In this document: positions 45,215 to 54,596 of the stretch, piece by piece
Layout: every line of letters begins with the position of its first letter
Position numbering within the stretch: the first letter of the stretch is position 1
From: Maricaulis sp048270095
GTDB taxonomy: Bacteria; Pseudomonadota; Alphaproteobacteria; Caulobacterales; Maricaulaceae
Direction: 5' to 3'
Assembly (NCBI RefSeq): GCF_048270095.1
Contig: NZ_JBLWTL010000015.1
Span: forward strand, 9,283 to 73,282
DNA length: 64,000 bases
Notes under the pieces: model-generated
Database searches by the model: none
The model's input: only the letters and a program-made list of their open reading frames with translations
What the model was told of the DNA's origin: nothing
Program-made: the position numbers and the translations under genes

Positions 45215-46078
45215 TCATTCGGCCCGCCCTTCCATCCGCTTTTCAGGCGTTGTCTTGCGGGTCGGTCCGCCCTTCATTCGTCGGTACCAGAAGAAGAGGG
45301 CTCCGATCGGTACGCAAACCGAGATGACCCAGGGGCCGAGGCCCTCGCGCAGAATGCTCGCGCCGAACACGAGAAAACCAATCAGGTTGAGATTTACGCC
45401 GGATTCGCTGGTCTGTATGGCGGGGGAGGCCAGCCACCAGGCGCCGGTGGTCCAGTTGATCGCAAACTGTGGATAGCAGGCGAGGACAATGAAAAGCGTC
45501 CACAGGATGCGGCGTTTGATGCGTGGCGTCCGGAACATGGCGATCAGCGTGAACAGGATAAACAGCGGCACCACGATCGCTGCGCCGCCAAAAATCTTGT
45601 GGCTCAGGCTCAGCTCGCTGAAGGCGGGCGAAGTCGCGACTTCCCCAGCGGAGGGGCTGGTGAACCGGAACGAGTTGATCATCCATTCTCCGCTTTCCTC
45701 GGAGGTCATCTCCAGGCGCAGCAGGAGCACTCGCTCGTCCCAGGTCAGCGTGTGCACCGTTGAGAGTGTGCGCTGCGACCCGGTATTGAGGGTCGTGCTC
45801 GCGCTGAGGTGGGCGTAGGTGAGCGCGACTTCTCGCGGCGCGCCCTCGGGCAGGACTTCGAGAATTTGCGGCAGGGTGGAGTCGACGGCCGCCTGATCGA
45901 TTTCCGGGTTGAGATAGGGACGGAAGGCCTCCAGATCGTGGTCCGAGACCGCAGCGACCAGTTCGGCCAGAACGGGTTTTGCATCGTCCGGGACGATACT
46001 GGACACCATATCGTTGAGGCTGCAGCCACTGAGAACAAGGGCGCAGAGCCCGAGACACAGATTCCGGACAAGTTTCAT
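45215..46078 (-). CDS. Lipoprotein with C-terminal membrane helices, unknown
   Basis: 287 residues starting with a lipobox signal (LCLGLCALVLSGC, Cys20) and a soluble domain of about 170 residues that ends in a beta-rich part (WMINSFRFTSPS). Three or four transmembrane helices follow (AAIVVPLFILFTLIAMF, then ILWTLFIVLACYPQFAI, and two near the end). Lipid anchor plus polytopic tail is unusual. The N-terminal domain resembles DUF3887-like modules only loosely. Start at 46078 has GGGGGAG about 9 bases upstream; the longer frame is spurious. Confidence 0.75.
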   Translation of the reverse strand: MKLVRNLCLGLCALVLSGCSLNDMVSSIVPDDAKPVLAELVAAVSDHDLEAFRPYLNPEIDQAAVDSTLPQILEVLPEGAPREVALTYAHLSASTTLNTGSQRTLSTVHTLTWDERVLLLRLEMTSEESGEWMINSFRFTSPSAGEVATSPAFSELSLSHKIFGGAAIVVPLFILFTLIAMFRTPRIKRRILWTLFIVLACYPQFAINWTTGAWWLASPAIQTSESGVNLNLIGFLVFGASILREGLGPWVISVCVPIGALFFWYRRMKGGPTRKTTPEKRMEGRAE

Positions 46079-46567
46079 GATGATTTCTCCCCCGCACAAT
46101 CTGTAATCAACCTGCGTCAGCGCTGCAATCGAATATCCGCACTCCTGTTTCAGAACAGGCTGGGTCGGACCGCCATGCCGCGCGTGCGTTCGAATCCGGC
46201 AAAACCGGGCACTATCGAGACGGCTGCGCTTCACGGCAGTGGGAAAACGGACGGTAAATTCGGCGTGGGGGCTGCGGGGCGGCCACCGGGGGGCATCTGG
46301 CGCCACATCCACGCGCCTTGCGGCTTGCGTGCAGGCGCTGTCAGCGACGCACTGCTCAGCTCCTGAATCGAAGAGTGACGCCCGCGATTCGATCAAACCG
46401 CCATCTATAGGGGACACGCGAGCCTGCTGATCGGGTACCTTGCGCGGTCAGGCTGCCCGGGCGACCATGACAGTCTTGTGTCAGGCTTGATCTGGCGTGT
46501 GGGTCCGGTGTGCGGGCCATCGGGAAGACGGACGCTGCGGGCAAGGTGGCGGGCGTGAGGGCTTGTC
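46079..46567. other. 489-bp divergent intergenic stretch
   Basis: Between the lipoprotein gene (minus) and the ECF sigma gene (plus). No convincing gene. A small palindrome, CCTGTT-TCAG-AACAGG, at 46144-46159 could be an operator or a weak hairpin. Promoters for both genes must lie here but I cannot place them with confidence. Confidence 0.4.
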
Positions 46568-47131
46568 GTGGCCGTGAGTGATGCGTTCAATGTCGAGAAT
46601 CTCTATCGTGAGCATGGTTCGCGCCTGCGCTGGATCGTGCTGCGCATCGTCAAGAATCCGCAGGATGCTGATGACATCACCCAGTCGGCATTCGAGCGAT
46701 TGCTGAAGGCCGATGTCGAGGCGCGTCCGGTGCGCGACGAGTCCGCTTTCCTCACCACGATCGCGACCAATCTTGCGCGTAATCATTTGCGTCACCGCGA
46801 TACGGTGCAGCGACACTCCGAGAGCGTCACGCACCACTACACTGAAGTCTTCGTACAGTCGCGAGCGCCCGCCGAAAGTGCCGCGCCCGACGAAGCGCGC
46901 GAGCAGGCCTTGCAGGCGGCCATCCGCAGCCTGCCGCCGAAATGCAAGACGGCATTTGTGTTGTGCAAGCTCAAAGGCTTGACCTATCAGCAGGCGGCCG
47001 ATCGCATCGGCGTGTCATCGCACATGGTCAAGAAACACATTCAACGCGGCATGGCGCTGTGCGCAGCGCACCTGCAAAACGGGGCCAGGCCGGGAAATGA
47101 CACCACAGGAGCTGGGCATGATGCCGGTTGA
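46568..47131 (+). CDS. ECF sigma factor, FecI-like
   Basis: 187-residue extracytoplasmic-function sigma factor. Region 2 (about 12-80: LYREHGSRLRWIVL, DADDITQSAFERLL) recognises the -10 element; region 4 (about 115-170: SLPPKCKTAFVLCKLKGLTY, then a helix-turn-helix with GVSSHMVKKHI) the -35. It resembles FecI-group sigmas used in cell-surface signalling. A GTG start at 46568 follows GAGGG. It overlaps the fecR-like gene by 14 bases, indicating coupled synthesis with its regulator. Confidence 0.92.
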   Translation: MAVSDAFNVENLYREHGSRLRWIVLRIVKNPQDADDITQSAFERLLKADVEARPVRDESAFLTTIATNLARNHLRHRDTVQRHSESVTHHYTEVFVQSRAPAESAAPDEAREQALQAAIRSLPPKCKTAFVLCKLKGLTYQQAADRIGVSSHMVKKHIQRGMALCAAHLQNGARPGNDTTGAGHDAG

Positions 47132-48161
47132 TCCGACGTCCAATATTCACCACGAGGCTGCTGACTGGGCGATCTGGCTGCTGGCAGGTGCACCGTTTGC
47201 TCCTGAGCGTAGGCTTGAGCTTGAAGCCTGGCTCCAGGCGGATCCGCATCATGCTGATGCTTTGTCGGCCTGTCTCGACCTCGAGGCGGCGCTCGAGCAG
47301 GTTCGGACCAGCGCCTGGGCCGCTGATCTGATCGATGAAGTCGAGACGGAGCTGGACGGTGCCGCGGCCGGAATACCCGATCCCGGTATTTTCGCCCGCC
47401 TGGGTTGGCGGCCGGTGGCATTGGCGGCCTCAATTCTCTTGCTGATTGCTGTGACGCCTTTCCTGGTCGCTCCCTTCCTGGCCGGCGACCCGGCTGCGCC
47501 GAACGAAGTGGTCATTGCCGAGGCTTTCTCGACCGGGCGCGGCGAAATGCAGACCCGCATCCTGACAGACGGTTCGACGGTGACGCTGAACACCGGCTCG
47601 CGCATCGAGGTCAGCTTCACGGACCGCGAACGCCGCATCGCGCTGCCCCAGGGCGAAGCGCTGTTCGAGGTCTCACACGACCCTTCGCGCCCCTTCATTG
47701 TCGCCGCGGGCGGATATGAAATGCGGGCCATCGGAACAGCCTTTAATGTGTACACGCGTGAGGATGGCCGCACGATGGTTACCGTGGTGGAGGGCATTGT
47801 TCAGGCTCGTGACACGGTCGCAGCGGCAAGCGCGGCGCTACTGCACGAGGGTGACCAGGTCGAACTGGCACCGGGAACGCCCTTGCCGGAACCGCAACGG
47901 GTCGATGCCGATCTCGCGGTGGCCTGGCGATCGGGCAGGCTCGTTTTCGATGACTGGCGTCTGGCCGATGTGGTTGCGGAATTTCGCAGGTATGGCGATA
48001 TCGCGGTCGAGTTTTCCGATCCGGAGGTTGCTGAAATCGCGGTGTCCGGCGTCTTCGACCCGCGTGATAGCGAAGCATTCTTCGCGGCACTGAATCAAAT
48101 CGGACCGGTCGGGATCGATCGCGATGCCGATACGATCCGGCTCTTTAGTTCCAATGAGTAG
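47118..48161 (+). CDS. FecR-type anti-sigma factor
   Basis: 347-residue inner-membrane regulator of the ECF sigma. N-terminal DUF4880 (EAADWAIWLLAGAPFAPERR) binds sigma, one helix near residue 105 (ALAASILLLIAVTPFLV), a periplasmic FecR domain (about 130-230, with ILTDGSTVTLNTGSRIEV and GEALFEVSHDPSRPF) and a C-terminal DUF4974/STN-like module (VFDDWRLADVVAEFRRYG). The ATG at 47118 with AGGAG seven bases upstream is used; an ATG at 47097 is possible. Confidence 0.9.
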   Translation: MMPVDPTSNIHHEAADWAIWLLAGAPFAPERRLELEAWLQADPHHADALSACLDLEAALEQVRTSAWAADLIDEVETELDGAAAGIPDPGIFARLGWRPVALAASILLLIAVTPFLVAPFLAGDPAAPNEVVIAEAFSTGRGEMQTRILTDGSTVTLNTGSRIEVSFTDRERRIALPQGEALFEVSHDPSRPFIVAAGGYEMRAIGTAFNVYTREDGRTMVTVVEGIVQARDTVAAASAALLHEGDQVELAPGTPLPEPQRVDADLAVAWRSGRLVFDDWRLADVVAEFRRYGDIAVEFSDPEVAEIAVSGVFDPRDSEAFFAALNQIGPVGIDRDADTIRLFSSNE

Positions 48162-48165
48162 CGGG

Positions 48166-48190
48166 CGGGGTGGTGCGATGGCACGCCCCG
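48166..48190 (+). repeat. Hairpin in the fecR-receptor gap
   Basis: CGGGG and GTGC pair with GCAC and CCCCG around a GATG loop with a small bulge, between the fecR-like stop and the receptor start. It has no T run and may tune expression of the receptor relative to the regulators. Confidence 0.35.
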
Positions 48191-48222
48191 GGGATGAACC
48201 CGGCAGGGTCTGAGGGGACGGC

Positions 48223-51200
48223 ATGCGGGTCAGGTGGTCAGATCTGAGCATTGCTGCGCGGCTGCTGGCCTGCGGGGCGATGAGCCTCGTTCTGGCGCCC
48301 TGCGTGGCTGCCCAGACGCAGCCGCCGTCCAGCGTTGAGGCCAGCAGCGAGATCCGCATCCTGTTCGATATCCCGGCCGGTCCGCTGGACAGTGCGCTGC
48401 GGCGGTATTCAATTCTCACCGGTCGTCAGCTTCTTTTCGAGTCCCGCCTGGTTGCGGGCTACCACGCAGCGGCCCTCCGTGGCCTGGCGACAGCGGACGA
48501 GGCATTGGACGAGTTGCTTGCGGAGACGGGTCTGCAGGTTGATTCTGTCGATGCGCGCACCGGTGTGCTCTCGGTGACAGCGCTGGATTCGATGCCGGCG
48601 GCTCCCTCGGCCACCCCGCCCTCGGCCGACAGCCGCGTACTGGAAACCCGGTCCGTCGGCTGGCTGACCTTGGCGCGCACAGAGGCGTCGGCTGTGCCTG
48701 CCGAAGTCATTGTTGTGACCGGCTCGCGCTTCGCCCGCTCGGACCTGACAGCCGTGACCCCGGTCTTCGTCCTGGGGCGGGCGGAGATTGAGTCGTCCGG
48801 GGCTTATGAAATGGGCGCCCTGCTGGCCGCACAATCGCCGGCGACTCTGGAGTTTTCAGGCCAGTCCACGCATTTGAGCGCGCAGAATGCCGGCCTGACA
48901 TCTGTTGGACTGCGCGGATTGGGGACGACACGGACCCTGGTCCTGATAGATGGCCGGCGGACGGTCTCCAATAGCGGCAATGGCAGCCGTTTCGGCTCGG
49001 ATTCCATTCCTGTGGAGTTTGTCGAACAGGTCGAGGTGACCACGGGCGGTGCTTCCGCGCTCTACGGTTCCGATGCCATCGCCGGTGTCGTCAATTTCGT
49101 GCTTCGCGATGATCTGGACGGTGGCAGCGCCGTTTTCCAGTCCGGTCTGACCGAAGATGGTGGCGGGTCCTTTTCCAGTGGCGCCTTTACGGTCGGCCGC
49201 CCGTTTGCGGCTGGCCGGGGCCATGTGATCGCGAACCTGACGCTCGATCAACTCGCTCGCATCGGGGCCGATGAACGGGACTGGGCCCTGTCCGATGCCG
49301 CGCTCTCCAATGACGGCACGCGGCTGGAGGATGATCGCAGCAGCTACACGCCGGGCGGCCGCTTTATCGGCTATGATTTCTGGTTCGACGAGACTGGGCT
49401 GCAACGCGATTTCGATCCGGATATCGACAATGTGTCGACCCGGCCTGAAGCGACGGTCAGCTTGCCGCGCGAGCGTCAAATGCTGGCGTTGAAGGCCCGG
49501 TATGACCTGACCGATCAAATCGAACTCTTCGCTACGGCACTGGTTTCGCGCAGTCAGAGCCGCGCAACACGGGAGGCACAAACGGCCTATTACGGGCAGG
49601 ATTTCGGCGCGGCGCGGGAGGATATCGGCCGCATCGCGCTGGACAATCCCTTTGTGCCTGACGATATCCGGGCGGCGGCGCTCGCGGACGGTCTGAGCGG
49701 CATCACCTGGCGGCGACGTTTCACGGAGCTCGGCCCCGAATATCGCGACATTGATCGCGTCACGGACCGTTTCTGGGCAGGACTTTCCGGCCAGGCGGCG
49801 GGCTGGGACTGGGAGGCCTATGCCGGTCATGGCCGCTATGCTCAGATCCAGCTGCGGAGTGGTGAGCTCAATTTCAGTCATATCCAGGCGGCGCTCAATG
49901 TCGAGCCTGCGGCCGGGACGCCGAGCGGATATCGTTGCCGCGACGCCGCCGCCCGCCAGGGAGGGTGCGTCCCTCTGGACATTTTTGGCGTCAACTCGAT
50001 TACAGCCGAAGCGGCCGATTACATCCGCGCGACGGATCGGCTCGATGTGGATGTCAGGCAGGACACGATTGGCCTCACACTGACAGGCGAAGCCGTCTTC
50101 CCGGGACTTGGCCGGATCCCGCTAGCGCTTGGCATTGAACACCGCCGCGACCAGCAGCAGACAGTCGGCGATCCGATCACGCAATCACGCGATACCGGCT
50201 ATGTCGACGTGCCCGATCTGGACGCGTCCGTGGATGCGACGGAGGCCTTTTTCGAGACCTCGGTGACACTCCTGTCCGGTCGTCCCATGATCCAGCATCT
50301 CGGCGTCGAATTCGCAGGCCGGCTCGCCCGCTACGACATTGACAGTGTGGGCGGGGTCGGCAGTTTCAGGTTGGGTGCCAGCTGGGTCGTCTCGCCGGGC
50401 CTGCAATTGCGGGCTCAATTCGCCAATGCGCAGCGCGCGCCGGGCATGGTCGAATTATATTCGGCGCCGCGCGGCGATTATGACAGCGTCTCTGACCCCT
50501 GCGACGGCGTCACGCTGGCCTCTGGCGGCATTGTCGCCGGCAATTGTCGCGCCGATGATCGCATCGCCGCCATGATCGCCCAGAACGGCGTGTTTACGCA
50601 GAGTGTGAGCAGCGTCTATGCGCCCAATTCCGGCAATCCCGACCTGACCGAGGAGGACTCGCGCAGCTGGAATCTCGGTTTCGTCTTTACGCCCCGACAG
50701 CGGCCCGGCTTCTCACTGGTGCTCGATGCCTATGACATTCGCGTTGAAGGGGTGATCGCCTCGCTGGCCAGTCAATCCTTGTTGCAGGAGTGCTATGGAG
50801 CGGCGACCCAGCTTGCGGCGAATACATTTTGCGACTCGATCGAACGGTCGGATTCGGGCCAGCTTTCTGCGATGCTGAATCAGACCGATAATTTGCATGC
50901 CCTGAGATCAAGCGGCGTAGATGTGCGTCTGCGGGACGGCTGGCGTGTCGGCGATGGCTGGCTGCGCGGCGACTGGAAGGCGCAGCTCCTCTATGCCTAT
51001 AGCCATCGACTGCAGCAGGAATTCGCGCGCTCGGACGGCTCCGTTCAGATCAATCATTGGCGCGGAGAAGTTGGCGCGCCCGCCCACCGCTGGACCGGAT
51101 CCCTGAGCTGGGAAGCCGATGCCTGGCAGGTGCAATGGCGCGTTCGCTATGAGGGCGCCAGCCTCGACAGTCATGATCGTGCGGCTCTGGATGATGCCGC

Positions 51201-51423
51201 CGCGCAGCTCTTTCTCGCCGTCGATCCGTGGCTCCAGCATGACGTGTCGGCCCGGATCGAGCTGCGGGATGGATGGCGCCTGTTTGGTGGCGTCAACAAC
51301 ATCTTCCATGACTACGGGCCCTTCCTGCCCAGTGGGACGCAAAGCGGCGACCGCCGCAATTTCAATCCGGCCTATGATGTCGTTGGCCGCTCGGTCTATC
51401 TCGGCCTGCGACGCCATTGGTAG
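48223..51423 (+). CDS. TonB-dependent receptor with N-terminal STN signalling domain
   Basis: 1066-residue outer-membrane transducer. After a signal peptide comes the STN (secretin/TonB short N-terminal) domain, about residues 45-120 (DIPAGPLDSALRRYSILTG, then LRGLATADEALDELLAETG), which contacts FecR in such systems. A plug (VVTGSRFARSDLT to about 290) and barrel follow, ending in Trp. A double-Cys insert in the barrel, GYRCRDAAARQGGCVPLDIFG-like, recurs in the next gene. The STN domain and position mark it as the sensor of this locus; the ligand is unknown. Confidence 0.9.
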   Translation: MRVRWSDLSIAARLLACGAMSLVLAPCVAAQTQPPSSVEASSEIRILFDIPAGPLDSALRRYSILTGRQLLFESRLVAGYHAAALRGLATADEALDELLAETGLQVDSVDARTGVLSVTALDSMPAAPSATPPSADSRVLETRSVGWLTLARTEASAVPAEVIVVTGSRFARSDLTAVTPVFVLGRAEIESSGAYEMGALLAAQSPATLEFSGQSTHLSAQNAGLTSVGLRGLGTTRTLVLIDGRRTVSNSGNGSRFGSDSIPVEFVEQVEVTTGGASALYGSDAIAGVVNFVLRDDLDGGSAVFQSGLTEDGGGSFSSGAFTVGRPFAAGRGHVIANLTLDQLARIGADERDWALSDAALSNDGTRLEDDRSSYTPGGRFIGYDFWFDETGLQRDFDPDIDNVSTRPEATVSLPRERQMLALKARYDLTDQIELFATALVSRSQSRATREAQTAYYGQDFGAAREDIGRIALDNPFVPDDIRAAALADGLSGITWRRRFTELGPEYRDIDRVTDRFWAGLSGQAAGWDWEAYAGHGRYAQIQLRSGELNFSHIQAALNVEPAAGTPSGYRCRDAAARQGGCVPLDIFGVNSITAEAADYIRATDRLDVDVRQDTIGLTLTGEAVFPGLGRIPLALGIEHRRDQQQTVGDPITQSRDTGYVDVPDLDASVDATEAFFETSVTLLSGRPMIQHLGVEFAGRLARYDIDSVGGVGSFRLGASWVVSPGLQLRAQFANAQRAPGMVELYSAPRGDYDSVSDPCDGVTLASGGIVAGNCRADDRIAAMIAQNGVFTQSVSSVYAPNSGNPDLTEEDSRSWNLGFVFTPRQRPGFSLVLDAYDIRVEGVIASLASQSLLQECYGAATQLAANTFCDSIERSDSGQLSAMLNQTDNLHALRSSGVDVRLRDGWRVGDGWLRGDWKAQLLYAYSHRLQQEFARSDGSVQINHWRGEVGAPAHRWTGSLSWEADAWQVQWRVRYEGASLDSHDRAALDDAAAQLFLAVDPWLQHDVSARIELRDGWRLFGGVNNIFHDYGPFLPSGTQSGDRRNFNPAYDVVGRSVYLGLRRHW

Positions 51424-51425
51424 CT

Positions 51426-51457
51426 CGCCAGGCGACCGCGTGCCCGGCGTGTTTTTG
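51426..51457 (+). terminator. Probable intrinsic terminator after the STN receptor
   Basis: CGCCAGG pairs with CCCGGCG (one mismatch) around a ten-base loop, then TG and five T. If it works, the second receptor needs its own promoter. Confidence 0.5.
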
Positions 51458-51568
51458 TAAAATTTTCGCCATGCAGGTACCCGGCTCGCGCCGTGAGGTG
51501 TCCTCCTGAACAGACGTGTTGATCCGCCGTCGAGGGGACGGCGTGACATGTGACGAGGGGAATATCCG

Positions 51569-54472
51569 ATGCGCGAGTTTAAACGAGTGGGCCGGGCATC
51601 GACGCGCGGTGCGTTGATGGTCGGTGCAGCACTGTCTGCGATCATGTTGGCGAGCACAGCCGGTCTGGCGCAGGACGCAGCTGCGAATGCGGCCAGCCAG
51701 GACGATATGATTGTGGTCACCGGTTCGCGCATTCGCCGGACCAATGCCACCACCGCGATACCAACGCAGATATTCACCACCAATGATATCCTGGAAGCCG
51801 GTACCGTTGACGTTGGCGAGCTGCTGGCCGAGATGCCGGGCGTGGACACCGACATGTCGCCGGAGAATTCCGAGCTCTCAATCCAGAATTCCGGTCTTTC
51901 GACGGTCAATCTGCGGGGCCTCGGTGCCGACCGTACGCTGGTCCTGATCAATGGCCGCCGTGCCGTATCCAATTCGGGCAATGGTGAGCGCATCAGCCTG
52001 CAGACCATCCCGGCCGGCTTCGTCGAATCGATCGAAGTCACGACGGGCGGTGCCTCAGCGATCTACGGGTCGGATGCGATCGCCGGCGTTGCCAACCTGA
52101 TCCTCAAGACTGATTTCGACGGCATGGAAGTGAATGCCCGCTACGGCTTTGCCGATGCCAGCGGCGAAGAGGAAACCACGATCGAACTGACGATGGGCCG
52201 CAATTTCGCCAATGGGCGCGGCAATATCATGTTCGGTGCCAGCTACGACACCGAGACAGCCATCTATGCCGATGAAACGCGCCCGGATTCGCTGCGCGTC
52301 GATGACTGGACCGGCGATGGCGAGTTCAATGATATCTATTTGTCATCCTACGGTCCGGGCGGTCGCTTCGAGAGCGATGACGCGTGGAATACCGATGGCG
52401 TCTGGTATAATGACCAGTCGCTGGCACCGAATGATGGCCGCGACCCATCGGTCGGTCACGAGACCGACCTTGATGGCTATAATTTCCGCCCCGGGCGCAC
52501 GCTCTCACCGGAAGTGACTGCCTACACTGCGGCATTCTCCGCGCGCTACGAATTCGACAATGGTGTCGAAGCCTCCGCTGACTTCCTTTGGTCGCGTGTC
52601 GACAGCCTGTATGAAGGCTCGTATGAGACGGCAATCTACTCCACCGACGTAGGCCCCTTGGGCAGCACGTTCGATATCGGCCAGATGGCGAGCGACCACC
52701 CCTTCATTCCGCCAGCTGTCGAAGAGACCCGCTCGGGCACGGTCAGCTGGTATCGCCGTTTCAATGAAATCGGGCGCGAAACCCGTGACAATGAACGCAC
52801 GACGGCGCGGACGGCCTTCAGCCTTGAGGGTGATCTCGGTGAATCCTGGCGCTGGCAGACCTTCGCCACCTATGGCCGCTTCGAACAGAACCAGATCCAG
52901 GGCAATAACCTCAACTATCTCAACATCCATTACGCACTCGACATCGAGTCCAATGGCGCAGGTGGCTATCAGTGCGTTGATGCCGGTGCCCGGGCCGATG
53001 GTTGTGTGCCGCTCAATATTTTCGGCGAAGGCTCGATCACGCCGGAAATGGCGGAATACATCCGTGTCGAAGGCCTGGTGAACCAGATTCGCGAGCAGAC
53101 GGTGCTGGGCGGAGCGCTCGATGGCGACTTGTTTGAGATGCCGGCAGGCACGGTCTCTGCGGCCTTCGGGATGGAATGGCGCGAAGAGAGCCAGGACACC
53201 AATGTCGATGCCATCATTCTGCAAGAAACCACGAGTCTCTCCGTGGTGCCGGAGATCGAAGCCAGCTTCGACGTGGTCGAAGCGTTCGCCGAGCTGGAAA
53301 TTCCCCTGCTCTCGAACGTCACAGCCCAGGTCGCCGCGCGTGTGGCGGACTATTCCACCATCGGCACGATCTATTCCTACAATGTCGGCGGCTATTGGGA
53401 GCCGACCGAAACCTTGCGCTTCCGCGGTCAGTACTCACGCTCGCAACGTGCGCCCACGATCACGGAAATCTTCTCCGCCCCGCGCCAGGATTCAGACTCC
53501 CTGCTGGATCCATGTGATGGCTTGATGCCCAATGGCTCTGGGATCACACCGCCCGCTGGCAGCGATTTCAGCGCGGCGACCATCGCCGCCAATTGCTTGG
53601 CTGAAGCCGGGATCCAGGCCTTCTTCGCCGACCCGAACAATGCCGGCGACCCCTTCGAGTTCGATGGCTCGGTCAATGGCCCGAATGCCGGCAATCTGAA
53701 TGTCCGCGAGGAAACGGCCGACACGTTCACGTTTGGCGCGGTGTGGGCTCCGAGCTTTGTCGACGATCTCTATATCATCGTGGATTACTACAATATCCGC
53801 GTTGAGGATGCGATCGGCTCGATCGAGACGCAAACCACGGTCGACCTGTGCTATGGTGCCGCCGATTTCCCGAATAATCGCTTCTGCGATGTCATCACGC
53901 GTGACGCGTCGGATGGCCGGGTGGTCGAGGTCATCAACCGCCAGGAAAACCTCAATGAACTGGTCTCCGAGGGCATTGATGTGTCGGTGATGTGGGATTT
54001 CGAGCTCGCCAGCCTTCCGGGTGAATTCGGTCTCGACCTGCGCTATTCGCGCTCGCTGGCCGATGAATTTGAGTTCGTTGGCGAGGCCGGTCAGCCGGTG
54101 CTCGAGGACTCCAATGGCTCGATGTATGACCCGACGCATGAAGCCCGCGCGCGCCTGTCGTGGAGCGAGGGTGGCTTCTACGCCTCCTATACGCTGCACT
54201 ATGAATCTGGTGGCATCGACGACCTCGATGTGGATCCGACGGATCCGCTCTATTTTGTGGCGGACGACCAGTTCCGCTCGAATGTGTATGCCCGCTACCG
54301 CTTCGACAATGCTCACCGGACGAGCGTCTATGCGGGTGTCTCCAACCTGTTCGACGATGCGGGCCCCTACATGCCGGGCAATTTCAACAGCGGGTCGAGC
54401 TCGAACATCAACTCGCCGCAGAACTCCCTCGTCGGGCGGCAGTTCTACTTTGGTGTCCGCAGCGAGTTCTGA
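51569..54472 (+). CDS. TonB-dependent receptor, paralogue without STN domain
   Basis: 967-residue outer-membrane receptor. Signal peptide (MVGAALSAIMLASTAGLAQ), TonB-box-like DDMIVVTGSRI, plug domain to about residue 190 with LRGLGADRTLVLINGRRAVSN and TTGGASAIYGSDAIAGV, then the barrel ending FGVRSEF. Plug and barrel resemble the previous receptor, including the double-Cys insert (YQCVDAGARADGCVPLNIFG), so the two are tandem paralogues; this copy lacks the signalling domain and looks transport-only. GAGGGG about 8 bases upstream supports the start. Confidence 0.9.
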   Translation: MREFKRVGRASTRGALMVGAALSAIMLASTAGLAQDAAANAASQDDMIVVTGSRIRRTNATTAIPTQIFTTNDILEAGTVDVGELLAEMPGVDTDMSPENSELSIQNSGLSTVNLRGLGADRTLVLINGRRAVSNSGNGERISLQTIPAGFVESIEVTTGGASAIYGSDAIAGVANLILKTDFDGMEVNARYGFADASGEEETTIELTMGRNFANGRGNIMFGASYDTETAIYADETRPDSLRVDDWTGDGEFNDIYLSSYGPGGRFESDDAWNTDGVWYNDQSLAPNDGRDPSVGHETDLDGYNFRPGRTLSPEVTAYTAAFSARYEFDNGVEASADFLWSRVDSLYEGSYETAIYSTDVGPLGSTFDIGQMASDHPFIPPAVEETRSGTVSWYRRFNEIGRETRDNERTTARTAFSLEGDLGESWRWQTFATYGRFEQNQIQGNNLNYLNIHYALDIESNGAGGYQCVDAGARADGCVPLNIFGEGSITPEMAEYIRVEGLVNQIREQTVLGGALDGDLFEMPAGTVSAAFGMEWREESQDTNVDAIILQETTSLSVVPEIEASFDVVEAFAELEIPLLSNVTAQVAARVADYSTIGTIYSYNVGGYWEPTETLRFRGQYSRSQRAPTITEIFSAPRQDSDSLLDPCDGLMPNGSGITPPAGSDFSAATIAANCLAEAGIQAFFADPNNAGDPFEFDGSVNGPNAGNLNVREETADTFTFGAVWAPSFVDDLYIIVDYYNIRVEDAIGSIETQTTVDLCYGAADFPNNRFCDVITRDASDGRVVEVINRQENLNELVSEGIDVSVMWDFELASLPGEFGLDLRYSRSLADEFEFVGEAGQPVLEDSNGSMYDPTHEARARLSWSEGGFYASYTLHYESGGIDDLDVDPTDPLYFVADDQFRSNVYARYRFDNAHRTSVYAGVSNLFDDAGPYMPGNFNSGSSSNINSPQNSLVGRQFYFGVRSEF

Positions 54473-54501
54473 TCGCGCTGCATAGCCTTCCCTCCGATGC
54501 T

Positions 54502-54536
54502 GCCCGTCCTGTTCGCTTGCTGCGAACGGGGCGGGC
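54502..54536 (+). repeat. 15-bp hairpin between receptor and peptidase genes
   Basis: GCCCGTCCTGTTCGC pairs with GCGAACGGGGCGGGC (two G-T wobbles) around a five-base loop, 30 bases after the receptor stop. No T run follows. It could protect the receptor mRNA 3' end or attenuate into the peptidase gene. Confidence 0.5.
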
Positions 54537-54596
54537 GGATCCGGCCATCGCAGCCCGTCTGCGCCCCGGTTTTTCCTCATATCCCCGGAGTCTGAC

